A stretch of DNA of 23,433 nucleotides from JBLHGU01 sp047615875 (GTDB lineage Bacteria > Pseudomonadota > Gammaproteobacteria > Arenicellales > CAJQKF01): assembly GCA_047615875.1 (NCBI GenBank), contig JBLHGU010000073.1:1-23433 (forward strand). Direction: 5' to 3'. Position numbers and translations under genes: made by a program. The notes under the pieces are model-generated. The model did no database searches and was not told where the DNA came from. It was given only the letters and a program-made list of their open reading frames with translations. Positions 13,958 through 21,607 of the stretch are shown in pieces. Every line of letters starts with the position of its first letter. The first letter of the stretch is position 1.

Positions 13958-14197
13958 TTACAGAAGACTTTTCCGCTTGGCAGTATCGTTGGATAGCCAG
14001 TCTCTGGCTGCGCTGATATCACATTTCTTGCAGTTTAGTTCAGTGCCTTTCATAGCCTGTCGGCTTGGCGCTGTAAGTACCCAAGGACGATTAATGAAGG
14101 GCGGACTATGACGTACGTGCTGGTTGTGTCCGCACTCAAGTTTGGCAACCCAATGCGACTCTTCGTCCTGATGATAACCAACTATAGGCCTTTTCAT
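13958..14197 (-). CDS. DUF3565 domain protein
   Basis: A 79-residue soluble protein matching DUF3565: IVGYHQDEESHWVAKLECGHNQHVRHSPPFINRPWV, then GTELNCKKCD. The Cys/His set (CGH..H.RH and C-x2-C) points to a small metal-binding protein, probably zinc. The function of the family is not known. It stands alone on the minus strand and is divergent from the YdcZ-type gene, with 122 bp of shared upstream DNA. A possible minus-strand promoter there is TTGAAC with TATGGT 18 bp downstream. Length is normal for the family. Confidence 0.9.
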   Translation of the reverse strand: MKRPIVGYHQDEESHWVAKLECGHNQHVRHSPPFINRPWVLTAPSRQAMKGTELNCKKCDISAARDWLSNDTAKRKSLL

Positions 14198-14319
14198 ACC
14201 TTACTCTTATAGTTTATTTGGTAGCAGTTGAAATTTTATGTGTAGTTAGGTTGTGGCAAACTCGACCATAGATCCTATTAAGCATTGAGTTCAAATTGAC
14301 AACGTTTCTGGAGTGATTT

Positions 14320-14772
14320 ATGAATAGTTTAGCCTACATCCTGGCAGCAGTCTGTATTGGTGCTGCGTTATCATTACAACCACCTATCAATGCCACTATG
14401 GCACGCACTCTGGGCAATCCCTTATTGGCTGCCACTATTTCTATTTCCATTAGTTTGATAGTAGTTACGGTGTTGTGGTTAGCCTGGGGCAAGGGCGCTG
14501 GAGAGCTGGTGAAGTTCAGAGACTTACCCTGGTGGGTATTCGTTGGCGGTATTATAGGCGTGGTGTTTGTGACCGGAAGTATTGTTGTTGCTCCGGTGTT
14601 AGGTGTGGCAGTATTTTTTGTTTGTGTGGTGGCGGGCCAGTTGATGGGCTCCATGCTGGTTGATCATCTGGGTGCATTTGGCCTGGCAATTAAACCGATC
14701 AGCGCCATCAAGTTAATTGGTCTGGGGCTGGTTCTGGCAGGTGCCACACTAGTGCAAGGTAGTAATTCCTAG
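14320..14772 (+). CDS. YdcZ/DUF606-type DMT transporter
   Basis: A 150-residue membrane protein with five predicted helices, the single-repeat half-size member of the drug/metabolite transporter superfamily. Family marks are ALSLQPPINATMARTLGNPLLAA, then LPWWVFVGGIIGVVFVTGSI, the APVLGVAVFFVCVVAGQLMGS stretch and the closing KLIGLGLVLAGATLV. Half-size members normally act as dimers, and many genomes carry two adjacent copies. Here there is only one, so a homodimer is likely. GGAG 9 bp before ATG is a good ribosome site. The stop codon overlaps the stop of the convergent GH-like gene in a shared CTAG. Confidence 0.92.
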   Translation: MNSLAYILAAVCIGAALSLQPPINATMARTLGNPLLAATISISISLIVVTVLWLAWGKGAGELVKFRDLPWWVFVGGIIGVVFVTGSIVVAPVLGVAVFFVCVVAGQLMGSMLVDHLGAFGLAIKPISAIKLIGLGLVLAGATLVQGSNS

Positions 14773-15836
14773 TTCTGGTTTTGTAATCCACCTTCCAGCA
14801 ATGCTTGAAACGCGAAGTAGGAAGGCATCTTGCGTAACTGTCCGGAACGATGGTCTACCAGACCATAACCCGGATTGATTAATTGCCACCAGTACACTCG
14901 TTCGACCATGCCCGACTGCCAGGCAATCTTGTAATAGTCAGTCAGGTAGTTAGCCTGAGTAGCTTCATCGACAGTTGATCGTGGATGGCCAGAATTGGGT
15001 GTCCAGGGTTTGCTGTCAAGTAACGGCCAGTTAGTTTCCGATATCCACAATCTGCGCGGGCACTTGTTGGAAAGACTCAGGATGGCATAGTTAAGTCGAA
15101 TTTTTCTTTGCAAGTCGAAAAAACCGTATTGCTTTCCTTGCGGTGAGCCACGGCGGTTTACGTACAACAATGATGCGCAATATTGAAAACTATGCGGATG
15201 TCTGTTTAAAAGAGTTCTGATCTGTAATAGGGGTTCGAAATCGATCACCGAACTACCGGCAAGTTTTACGCCCTGATATCTTCTGGCGCAGTCCGTGGCG
15301 ATATTCATTAGGTCCAGATAATCACCGGTATGGCGACAACCCCATTTGCTACGGTTGATCGCATTACCAATCTGGTACTCCCATACTCGACCCTGAAGTG
15401 CGTCGAAGATGTTGTTGAGCTGGGCTCTCCAGGTTTCCGGTCTCGCCACGCTATCGCGGCTTTGCAAAATGTTAACCACGAACTCGTTGGCGGGGAAACG
15501 CTGCAGGAAGTCTGTGTACATCTCCAGGTTATCTGCCTCCCACGCAGGTATTCGAAGTAGTAGTCTGCGTACACCCAAATCTTCTACCATGTCGGCAATC
15601 GCGCCGTTATAGTTGCTGTCAGGAGTGACGCTAAGGCCTATAAAGTCAAGTGCGCTGGAGGGGGGAGCGACAGGCAGCGGAGGGGCGAGATAACGCAACA
15701 AAATTAGCGGCGACAACCCAATGGCGGTTGCTGCCACTTTTAGGTATTCAGTGAGATTCTCTAAGCCCAGTCGCGGTTTCTGTTCAGATGGAATTTTGTA
15801 AGGTTGACTTGAATGTGGGTCCCACCACTCAGGCAT
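14769..15836 (-). CDS. Glycoside-hydrolase-like TIM-barrel protein (clan GH-A type)
   Basis: The protein has 355 residues from ATG 15836, or 360 from TTG 15851, which overlaps the TauD-type stop as TTGA. Start choice is open. A hydrophobic segment at about 33-51 may anchor it in the membrane. The body resembles clan GH-A barrels: GLSVTPDSNYNGAIADMVEDLG, then VRRLLLRIPAW, EYQIGNAINRSKWG, LWISETNWPLL with the nucleophile-type Glu, and YWWQLINPGYGLVD. In active GH-A enzymes the fourth-strand motif is N-E. Here it is N-A (Ala at residue 159), so the acid/base Glu is missing. It may be a binding protein or use another residue. It is last in a three-gene minus-strand operon with a TauD-type dioxygenase and a racemase. 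The substrate is not predictable. Confidence 0.75.
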   Translation of the reverse strand: MPEWWDPHSSQPYKIPSEQKPRLGLENLTEYLKVAATAIGLSPLILLRYLAPPLPVAPPSSALDFIGLSVTPDSNYNGAIADMVEDLGVRRLLLRIPAWEADNLEMYTDFLQRFPANEFVVNILQSRDSVARPETWRAQLNNIFDALQGRVWEYQIGNAINRSKWGCRHTGDYLDLMNIATDCARRYQGVKLAGSSVIDFEPLLQIRTLLNRHPHSFQYCASLLYVNRRGSPQGKQYGFFDLQRKIRLNYAILSLSNKCPRRLWISETNWPLLDSKPWTPNSGHPRSTVDEATQANYLTDYYKIAWQSGMVERVYWWQLINPGYGLVDHRSGQLRKMPSYFAFQALLEGGLQNQN

Positions 15837-15847
15837 TAAGTCTGGGT

Positions 15848-16699
15848 TCAATGGAGTTCGACACCTTCAATAGTAATTCGATGCATAACGCGACGTTTAC
15901 CATGGTAATCGTTCAGGGCGTAATGCCAGGTAGCACGATTGTCCCAGAATGCGATGGTGTTGTTACGCCACTGAAAGCGACAGGTATTTTGTGGCAGAGA
16001 AGCTTGCTCAAAAAGGTAATTCATTAAGGGCAAAGACTCCTCTCGACTCCAGCCCTCAAAATGCAGAGTAAAGTCCGGGTTGATGTACAGAGATTTTCGA
16101 CCACTTAACGGGTGGGTAATAATTACCGGATGAATGGAATCCTGAGTGGCGTTCTCGGCATTCTGAAATCGCCCTGCAACTGAGGCATCCTTTGATATGG
16201 CTTCTGCGCCAAAGGTGTGCCTACTTGAATGAACTGCGTTTAATCCGTGAAGCATTTCTTTTAGACCATCTGAAAGTCCCTCGTAGGCCAAATACATGCT
16301 GGCAAAAAGCGTATCACCACCAATTTCGGGTACCTCGCGGGCATATAAAATAGAGCCAAGTGCAGGTATCTGATCATAGGAGTGGTCGGTGTGCCAGCCG
16401 CCACCGATATTCATTTTAGCCTCTGGTTCCTTGCGGACTTCAGCAATCATGGGGTAATCAGCAAGAGGGGTAAAAAACCTGTTAACGTTGATATCACCCC
16501 ATCGTTCGGCAAATTGGATGTGCTCTTCAGGGGTAAAAGACTGATCCCGAAAGAAGATAACTCCGTGGTCTGCAAAAGCTTGTTTAACTTCTGCAAATTG
16601 ATCTTCATTAACCTGGCGAAGGTCAATGCCTCCAATCTCTGCTCCCACAGCTGCGGAAGCAGGGCTAACGGTAATGTGTTTATAGTTGCGTTGTAACAT
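15848..16699 (-). CDS. TauD/TfdA-family Fe(II)/2-oxoglutarate dioxygenase
   Basis: A 283-residue dioxygenase of the taurine/2,4-D type. The N-terminal VGAEIGGIDLRQVNEDQFAEV and DHGVIFFRDQSFTPEEH are typical. The metal triad is H103 and D105 (GWHTDHSYD) plus H259 (WDNRATWHYALNDY). R270 (HGKRRVMHR) is the expected 2-oxoglutarate anchor. GDTLFASMYLAYEGLS is the mid-domain family motif. The reaction is hydroxylation of a small molecule with loss of CO2 from 2-oxoglutarate; in TauD this releases sulfite from taurine. Substrate-binding residues cannot be judged here, so taurine is not asserted. The gene starts 5 bp after the racemase stop and is followed without gap by the GH-like gene, indicating one operon. 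Confidence 0.93.
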   Translation of the reverse strand: MLQRNYKHITVSPASAAVGAEIGGIDLRQVNEDQFAEVKQAFADHGVIFFRDQSFTPEEHIQFAERWGDINVNRFFTPLADYPMIAEVRKEPEAKMNIGGGWHTDHSYDQIPALGSILYAREVPEIGGDTLFASMYLAYEGLSDGLKEMLHGLNAVHSSRHTFGAEAISKDASVAGRFQNAENATQDSIHPVIITHPLSGRKSLYINPDFTLHFEGWSREESLPLMNYLFEQASLPQNTCRFQWRNNTIAFWDNRATWHYALNDYHGKRRVMHRITIEGVELH

Positions 16700-16704
16700 T
16701 ATCT

Positions 16705-17397
16705 TTAATCTGTTGAGAGGGAGAATTCCACTGCAGCTTGTGCATGTAAGGCGGTTGTGTCAAAACAAGGTACCTGAAAATCTGTCTCTTTAACTAACAG
16801 ACCAACTTCCGTGCAGCCAAATATTATGCTATCAAGGTTGTTGGCTCTAGCCACAATGTCAAGATACTCCTGTTTTGATTCAGCGGATACAATGCCCTGG
16901 CAAAGTTCACTATAGATAATATCGTGAACCTTATCGCGATCAGTGGAGGATGGGATGGTTACATTTATGCCGTGTTTGTCGCGCAGCCAGCCCTTATAAA
17001 AATCCTCTTCCATGGTGTATCGAGTTGCTAATAGCAAGGGGTTGGTGCAGCCAGTGGCTTGTATTGTCGCTGCAGTAGCATCAGCTATATGCAGCAATGG
17101 TATATCCACCGCGTCCCGAACCTGGGGTGCCATTTTGTGCATGGTATTGGTACAAATCAGTATGCACTCTGCACCGCCTTTCTCCAGACTTATAGCAGCA
17201 TCACAGAGTGCCTGTGTGGCTGCATCCCAGTCCCCATTAGCCTGCATAGATTCAATTTCTGCAAAATCAAAAGACCACAGTAAAAGTTGCGCCGAATGTA
17301 ATCCACCCAGTTTTTCACGTACTATGCGATTTAACAGCTGGTAGTAGGTAACCGTACTCTCCCAGCTCATACCGCCAATCATGCCGATAGTTTTCAT
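16705..17397 (-). CDS. Aspartate/glutamate racemase (YgeA-type amino acid racemase family)
   Basis: A 230-residue cofactor-independent racemase. It has the standard opening MKTIGMIGGMSWESTVTYY and the two catalytic Cys, C82 (LICTNTMHKMA) and C195 (IIFGCTEVGLL). HIADATAATIQ and the TDF..PCFDTTALHAQAAVEF end are conserved. Relatives interconvert L- and D-aspartate or act broadly on other amino acids. ATG 17406 is three codons upstream; I choose 17397 because family proteins begin MKTIG. It is first in the minus-strand operon with the TauD-type and GH-like genes, and 57 bp from the divergent TauE/SafE gene, so a shared control region is likely. It belongs to a different subgroup from the racemase-family protein at 716-1453. 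Confidence 0.92.
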   Translation of the reverse strand: MKTIGMIGGMSWESTVTYYQLLNRIVREKLGGLHSAQLLLWSFDFAEIESMQANGDWDAATQALCDAAISLEKGGAECILICTNTMHKMAPQVRDAVDIPLLHIADATAATIQATGCTNPLLLATRYTMEEDFYKGWLRDKHGINVTIPSSTDRDKVHDIIYSELCQGIVSAESKQEYLDIVARANNLDSIIFGCTEVGLLVKETDFQVPCFDTTALHAQAAVEFSLSTD

Positions 17398-17454
17398 AGC
17401 GGGCATTGTAGTGGATGATCGGCGTTCCGAACAATTACCTTAAACTAATCAATT

Positions 17455-18210
17455 ATGTTGCTGGATCCAGTTTTTTTACTCTGTGCGGTACCTGCGGTGT
17501 TGATATTTGGCATCTCTAAAGGAGGTTTTGGTGGCAGCATTGCCGTGTTATCTGTGCCATTGATGACATTTATCATGACGCCCACCCGGGCCGCCGCCGT
17601 TCTGTTGCCGATTTTGTGTGTAATGGACCTGGTAGTAATCTGGAGTTACCGAAAATCTTTTGATGTTGCAACGCTGAAAGTTCTTTTGCCCGGCGCGATG
17701 CTAGGCATTCTGTTGGGGTACCTGACCGCTGACTACATGAACGATGATGCTATGCGGTTAATGATCGGGACGATTTCCATCGCTTTTGTGCTGCAGGCCT
17801 GGCTTGGTAGTCACTTGGGTGCAGGAGCAGGGCAGCGCAGGGGTATTGGAACTATTCTGGGTGCTGCATCGGGTTTCACCAGCTTTACCATTCATGCCGG
17901 TGGTCCACCATTCAGCATGTACGTCCTACCCAAGCGTATGCAGCCGACCTTGTATGCTGGCACAGCCGGGGTATTTTTCTTCGTGCTGAACTACGTTAAG
18001 TTGGTGCCTTATTATGCTCTGGGTCAGCTAAACGCCGATAATTTACTTATTTCTCTGGCCTTGATGCCACTTGCTCCAATCGGTGTGTTAATAGGCGTGT
18101 GGTTGGTCAAACATACTGAGACCAAACTGTTTTACCGGATCTGCTATTTCTTTCTTCTGGTTGTTGGTATTAAACTGTTGCTGGAAGGCCTGCACATCTC
18201 ACTGTTCTGA
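17455..18210 (+). CDS. TauE/SafE-family anion exporter
   Basis: A 251-residue membrane protein with about eight helices. Both family repeats are visible: FGISKGGFGGSIAVLSVPLMTF near the N-terminus and GAASGFTSFTIHAGGPPFSMYVLP in the second half. LPGAMLGILLGYLTADYMND and the GVLIGVWLVKH end also match. TauE/SafE proteins export sulfite, sulfoacetate or related anions and are often placed beside sulfonate-degrading enzymes. The TauD-type gene in the divergent arm makes a sulfur-linked substrate reasonable but unproven. It lies 6 bp before the PhyH-type gene, so the two form an operon. No clear ribosome site precedes the ATG. Confidence 0.93.
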   Translation: MLLDPVFLLCAVPAVLIFGISKGGFGGSIAVLSVPLMTFIMTPTRAAAVLLPILCVMDLVVIWSYRKSFDVATLKVLLPGAMLGILLGYLTADYMNDDAMRLMIGTISIAFVLQAWLGSHLGAGAGQRRGIGTILGAASGFTSFTIHAGGPPFSMYVLPKRMQPTLYAGTAGVFFFVLNYVKLVPYYALGQLNADNLLISLALMPLAPIGVLIGVWLVKHTETKLFYRICYFFLLVVGIKLLLEGLHISLF

Positions 18211-18216
18211 TCATTT

Positions 18217-19089
18217 ATGAATCTGACCCTAAGTCCGCAACAAAAGCAGCAATTTTCCGGCGATGGATTCGTATTGTTGGAGAAAATTCTCGAACAGCAA
18301 ACCGTATTAAATCTGCGCGATAGTTTCAGCCGTATTTTTAACGGAAATTTTGAAACCGGTACCTTGCCAGATGAAGTTAACTGGCAAGAGGGTAAGTCGG
18401 ATCCTGAACTAACACGGCAGATATGTAACAGCTGGAAGGCGGACCGAATGATCGCCGCAAGCCTGTTTCGCGAAGACCTTGGCGCAGCGGTTGCAGATCT
18501 CATGGGGTGGTCCGGCACCCGCGTGATGATAGACAATGCCATCTGGAAACCTGTGGGTGCCAAGTCGCTTGGATTCCATCAGGATGACGCTTATCTGAGC
18601 TGGTTTGATCCAGGGCAGCTTTGTACCGTCTGGATGGCGCTAGATGACGTGCAATCGCAAAATGGTGCTATGGAGTTGGTGCGGGGTTCACACTGTTGGG
18701 GGCTTAGCGATCCCGAAGGTAAGTTTCATGCCCCTGAAGATTACCAGAAACCCATGCGAGCGCTAGCGTCGCAGCAAGGCGTAGAGCCCGAAATAGTTCC
18801 AGTTGCCGTTCCATGCGGTGGTGGTTCTATACATCACGGTAGAACCTGGCATGGTTCCGGAGCCAATACCGGTAGCAGTCCACGACGTTCACTGGTGTTA
18901 CATGCTATGCCGGCCGAGGTAAGGTTTCGTCGAGAAAACTTTCATGCGGGCATCGGTCCAATCTACAGTCGTTATGCGAAATTTGGCTCGGACGAGCTGG
19001 ATGAAAGCTACTTCCCCATCATTTGGCGACAGGATGGCTATCGCACACCGGGTTTGACCGGTTATATAAATTCGAGCCCTATTGTTTGA
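18217..19089 (+). CDS. Phytanoyl-CoA dioxygenase (PhyH) family protein
   Basis: A 290-residue Fe(II)/2-oxoglutarate dioxygenase of the PhyH superfamily, which also contains ectoine hydroxylase and many uncharacterised bacterial enzymes. The metal ligands are H121 and D123 (GFHQDDAYLSW) and H212 (IHHGRTWHGSGANTG). The Arg in SPRRSLVLH anchors 2-oxoglutarate. CTVWMALDDVQSQNGAMELVRGSHCWG is the usual central motif. The substrate is not predictable, and no CoA-handling genes are nearby. It is the second gene after TauE/SafE and is convergent with trmB, with an 11-bp overlap of coding ends. Two different 2-oxoglutarate oxygenases thus lie within one 4-kb divergent locus. Confidence 0.92.
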   Translation: MNLTLSPQQKQQFSGDGFVLLEKILEQQTVLNLRDSFSRIFNGNFETGTLPDEVNWQEGKSDPELTRQICNSWKADRMIAASLFREDLGAAVADLMGWSGTRVMIDNAIWKPVGAKSLGFHQDDAYLSWFDPGQLCTVWMALDDVQSQNGAMELVRGSHCWGLSDPEGKFHAPEDYQKPMRALASQQGVEPEIVPVAVPCGGGSIHHGRTWHGSGANTGSSPRRSLVLHAMPAEVRFRRENFHAGIGPIYSRYAKFGSDELDESYFPIIWRQDGYRTPGLTGYINSSPIV

Positions 19090-19774
19090 GCATAATAATA
19101 TCCCACACCCCGTGGCCCAATCGTTGGCCGCGTCGCTCATATTTTGTCAGAGGCCGGGTTTCAGGCCTGGGTGAATATATGCTGTCTTCTGCAAGGCTCT
19201 TCAGCATAGGGACTGATGCCAAAGTTTCAGCTACTACCTCAGCATAGTCTTGCCAGTCTGTGGCAATGTGTAGCTCGCCACCGACTTTCAATTTTTGCGT
19301 TAACAGCTGAATAAAATCTAGTTGCAATAGTCGACGTTTATGATGCTTCTTCTTCGGCCAGGGATCTGGAAAAAATACCATAATGCGCTGCAGAGAATCG
19401 TCGGCTATTCGTGATGAAATAATCTCCACAGCATCTGCATCAAATACCCGCACATTGCTGCTCTGGTTTCTGCTCAGTGCATTTAGAAGATTGCCAACGC
19501 CAGGGCGATACACTTCAATACCAATAAAATTATGCTCTGGTCGAAGCACGGCCATTTCCGTCATAGCGGCACCGTCTCCGCAACCAATTTCCAGCTCAAC
19601 GGGTTGTGAGTTTCCGAAAACCTGTTGTGAATCAAGCACCGTCCCAGGGTGATTAATGCCAAATTTCGGCCAATACTCCGACAGCGATCGTTCCTGACCG
19701 GGTGTGATTCTGCCTTCTCGGCGGACGAAACTGCGGATCGGTCGAAGGTTGGGTGTAGTAGGGGAGTCAGTCAC
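19079..19774 (-). CDS. trmB: tRNA (guanine-N7-)-methyltransferase
   Basis: A 231-residue SAM-dependent enzyme that methylates G46 in the tRNA variable loop. Visible are RPIRSFVRREGRITPGQE, SAM motif VELEIGCGDGAAMTEMA, FIGIEVYRPGVGNLL, the hallmark MVFFPDPWPKKKHHKRRLLQ, ATDWQDYAEVV and the C-terminal TKYERRGQRLGHGVWDI. The frame is open 67 codons further to an ATG at 19975, but that part has no homology and overlaps the sufE start. The likely start is GTG 19774 (VTDSPTTPNLRPIRSF), giving the usual ~230-240 length; I see no Shine-Dalgarno there. It is convergent with the PhyH-type gene, overlapping by 11 bp, and divergent from sufE. Confidence 0.95.
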   Translation of the reverse strand: MTDSPTTPNLRPIRSFVRREGRITPGQERSLSEYWPKFGINHPGTVLDSQQVFGNSQPVELEIGCGDGAAMTEMAVLRPEHNFIGIEVYRPGVGNLLNALSRNQSSNVRVFDADAVEIISSRIADDSLQRIMVFFPDPWPKKKHHKRRLLQLDFIQLLTQKLKVGGELHIATDWQDYAEVVAETLASVPMLKSLAEDSIYSPRPETRPLTKYERRGQRLGHGVWDIIMLKQ

Positions 19775-19922
19775 GGGGTTGGCTTGTCGGTACAAAAGCG
19801 CGATTGTATTAGTTGTTGGAGTTTTATGCTCATCGGAATTCAAACAAAGTATTTTTTCCTGATCGAACAGATCGGTCGGTGTACAATTCCTGCCCCCAAA
19901 ACCACCAAAAATTTTGCAGGCA

Positions 19923-20369
19923 ATGCAACAATCCCCCGAAGAACACGCCCAGGAATTAATCGACACTTTTGACATTCTTGGAGAATGGGACGAGCGCTAT
20001 CGTTTTCTCATCGACCTCGGTCGTGAGTTACCAGCTATGGACGAACTGGACAAAACTGATGTCAGCAAAGTGAAGGGCTGCCTGAGCAGCGTTTGGCTGG
20101 TTGCTGGTGTTACAGAGCTGGACGGTGAAAAAGTTATTGAATTTATCGCCGACAGCGACTCAGCAATCGTCAAAGGCCTAGTGGCCATGCTGCGTAAGAT
20201 CTATTCCGGTCAATCACCTCGCGACATCGTAGCCTTCGATATTGAAGCCATGTTTCAGCAGCTGGACCTGGGCCAGCATCTGTCGATGGGTCGACGCAAT
20301 GGATTATCCGAAATGGTTCAACGTGTCAAAGTACTGGCTACGCAACTAGCCCAATCGACTCCTGAATAA
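19923..20369 (+). CDS. sufE: SufE-family sulfur acceptor protein
   Basis: A 148-residue SufE/CsdE protein, which takes persulfide sulfur from a cysteine desulfurase and passes it to Fe-S cluster assembly. The acceptor Cys53 lies in KVKGCLSSVWLV, the family's V(R/K)GC.S.VW motif. FDILGEWDERYRFLIDLGRELP opens it and GLSEMVQRVKVLA closes it. ATG 19923 is preferred over TTG 19914 in the same frame; the ribosome site is weak (GCAGG only 2 bp away). No desulfurase or scaffold gene is beside it, so it acts with partners encoded elsewhere. CsdE would be an alternative name. The next gene begins 2 bp after its stop. Confidence 0.93.
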   Translation: MQQSPEEHAQELIDTFDILGEWDERYRFLIDLGRELPAMDELDKTDVSKVKGCLSSVWLVAGVTELDGEKVIEFIADSDSAIVKGLVAMLRKIYSGQSPRDIVAFDIEAMFQQLDLGQHLSMGRRNGLSEMVQRVKVLATQLAQSTPE

Positions 20370-20371
20370 CC

Positions 20372-20833
20372 ATGCCCAGACTTTTACTGGTATCCCATGC
20401 ACCGTCGCCCAACACTACGCTTTTAGCTGAAGCTGTTTTGCAAGGTGCTCGACATCCCGAAATATCCGGTATAGATATTAACTGGCTGCCACCATTGCAG
20501 GCCAACCCAGATGATGTACTACAGGCAGATGCCATTATTTTAGGTACCACAGAGAACTTTGGCTATATGAGTGGTGCCATGAAAGATTTCTTTGATCGCA
20601 TTTATTACCCTTGCCTGGAACACACTGAAGCCTTGCCTTATGCGCTCTATGTGAAAGGTGGTCTGGACGGCACAGGTGCACGCAATAGCGTAGAACGCAT
20701 CGTGTCAGGGCTTAAATGGCGCGCGGTACAGGAACCCATTGTTATGACAGGAGAGTATCAGTCAGTGTGGCTTGGGCCACTTGAAGAGCTTGGCATGGCA
20801 ATGGCTGCGGGTCTGGAGGGCGGCATTTTCTAG
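20372..20833 (+). CDS. Flavodoxin-fold NAD(P)H-dependent oxidoreductase family protein
   Basis: A 153-residue flavodoxin-like protein. The phosphate-binding loop for FMN is LLVSHAPSPNTTLLAEAVLQGA. The second FMN loop is ILGTTENFGYMSGAMKDFFDRIYYP, strongly like WrbA/NADPH-dependent FMN reductases. YALYVKGGLDGTGARNSVERI follows. It should bind FMN and reduce quinones, flavins or similar acceptors with NAD(P)H; the exact role is unknown. It starts 2 bp after sufE and is almost surely co-transcribed with it, which hints at a link to Fe-S or redox upkeep. Confidence 0.88.
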   Translation: MPRLLLVSHAPSPNTTLLAEAVLQGARHPEISGIDINWLPPLQANPDDVLQADAIILGTTENFGYMSGAMKDFFDRIYYPCLEHTEALPYALYVKGGLDGTGARNSVERIVSGLKWRAVQEPIVMTGEYQSVWLGPLEELGMAMAAGLEGGIF

Positions 20834-20929
20834 CTGTCTGGAAAATGCACGAATGGCTATTCTATAGTCCCCCGGCTAGACTAGTGATCCATGTGGTAAA
20901 TCAGAAAGATCACCCCAGGTTGTAATTTT

Positions 20930-21583
20930 ATGCCCAAAAGCTTGTTCATGCCGTCTTTCGATTCTCTACCCGAGAATCTGCCGGTATTCCCCTTACCAGG
21001 CGCTATCCTGATGCCGGAAACCCAATTGCCGCTAAATATATTTGAACCCAGATATCTCAATATGGTGAATAACGTACTGGGCAGTAATCGGTTAATCGGC
21101 ATGGTGCAACCTCGCGGAAAAGATGGCGAGGGGGTGTACAGTATTGGTTGTGCAGGCAGAGTGACATCTTTCAATGAAACCGACGATGGCCGCATGATTA
21201 TTTTATTGACGGGTTTATGTAGATTCGACTTGATTGATGAAATAGATATCGACGGTGGCTATCGACGGTTTAACGTAGATTGGCAGCGCTTTGAACAGGA
21301 CTATGATGGTGAACAGAGTCTCGCCGACCCCAGTCGAGAGCAGTTGGTAGAACTCTTGCGAGATTATTCAGGGCATCGCAAAGCCGAAATCGATTGGGAT
21401 GGCTTAAAGAAGCTCAATGATATCCAGTTGGTTAATGTGATGGTCTGTTCTTTAAAACTAGAAGCGCAGTCTGTACAGGCATTGATTGAATCAGCCGGTT
21501 TTGGACCACGGGCTCAGCTGTTACAAGGACTACTTGAAATAGAACTGCATGCAGATGTCGATGCCGGATTACAACAACACTGA
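20930..21583 (+). CDS. LON peptidase substrate-binding domain protein (no protease domain)
   Basis: A 217-residue protein matching the N-terminal substrate-binding domain of Lon: LPVFPLPGAILMPETQLPLNIFEPRYLNMV, then IGMVQP, GCAGRVTSFNETDDGRMIILLTGLCRF and a helical C-terminal half. It lacks the AAA ATPase and the Ser-Lys protease domains. Stand-alone versions are common in proteobacteria and are thought to bind unfolded protein or act as adaptors, but their role is unproven. It follows the flavodoxin-like gene after 96 bp and precedes the aldolase gene by 24 bp. A possible upstream -10 is TATAGT near 20872. Length and start are normal. Confidence 0.93.
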   Translation: MPKSLFMPSFDSLPENLPVFPLPGAILMPETQLPLNIFEPRYLNMVNNVLGSNRLIGMVQPRGKDGEGVYSIGCAGRVTSFNETDDGRMIILLTGLCRFDLIDEIDIDGGYRRFNVDWQRFEQDYDGEQSLADPSREQLVELLRDYSGHRKAEIDWDGLKKLNDIQLVNVMVCSLKLEAQSVQALIESAGFGPRAQLLQGLLEIELHADVDAGLQQH

Positions 21584-21607
21584 GCTTCTAGAGCTACTAC
21601 ACAACTA

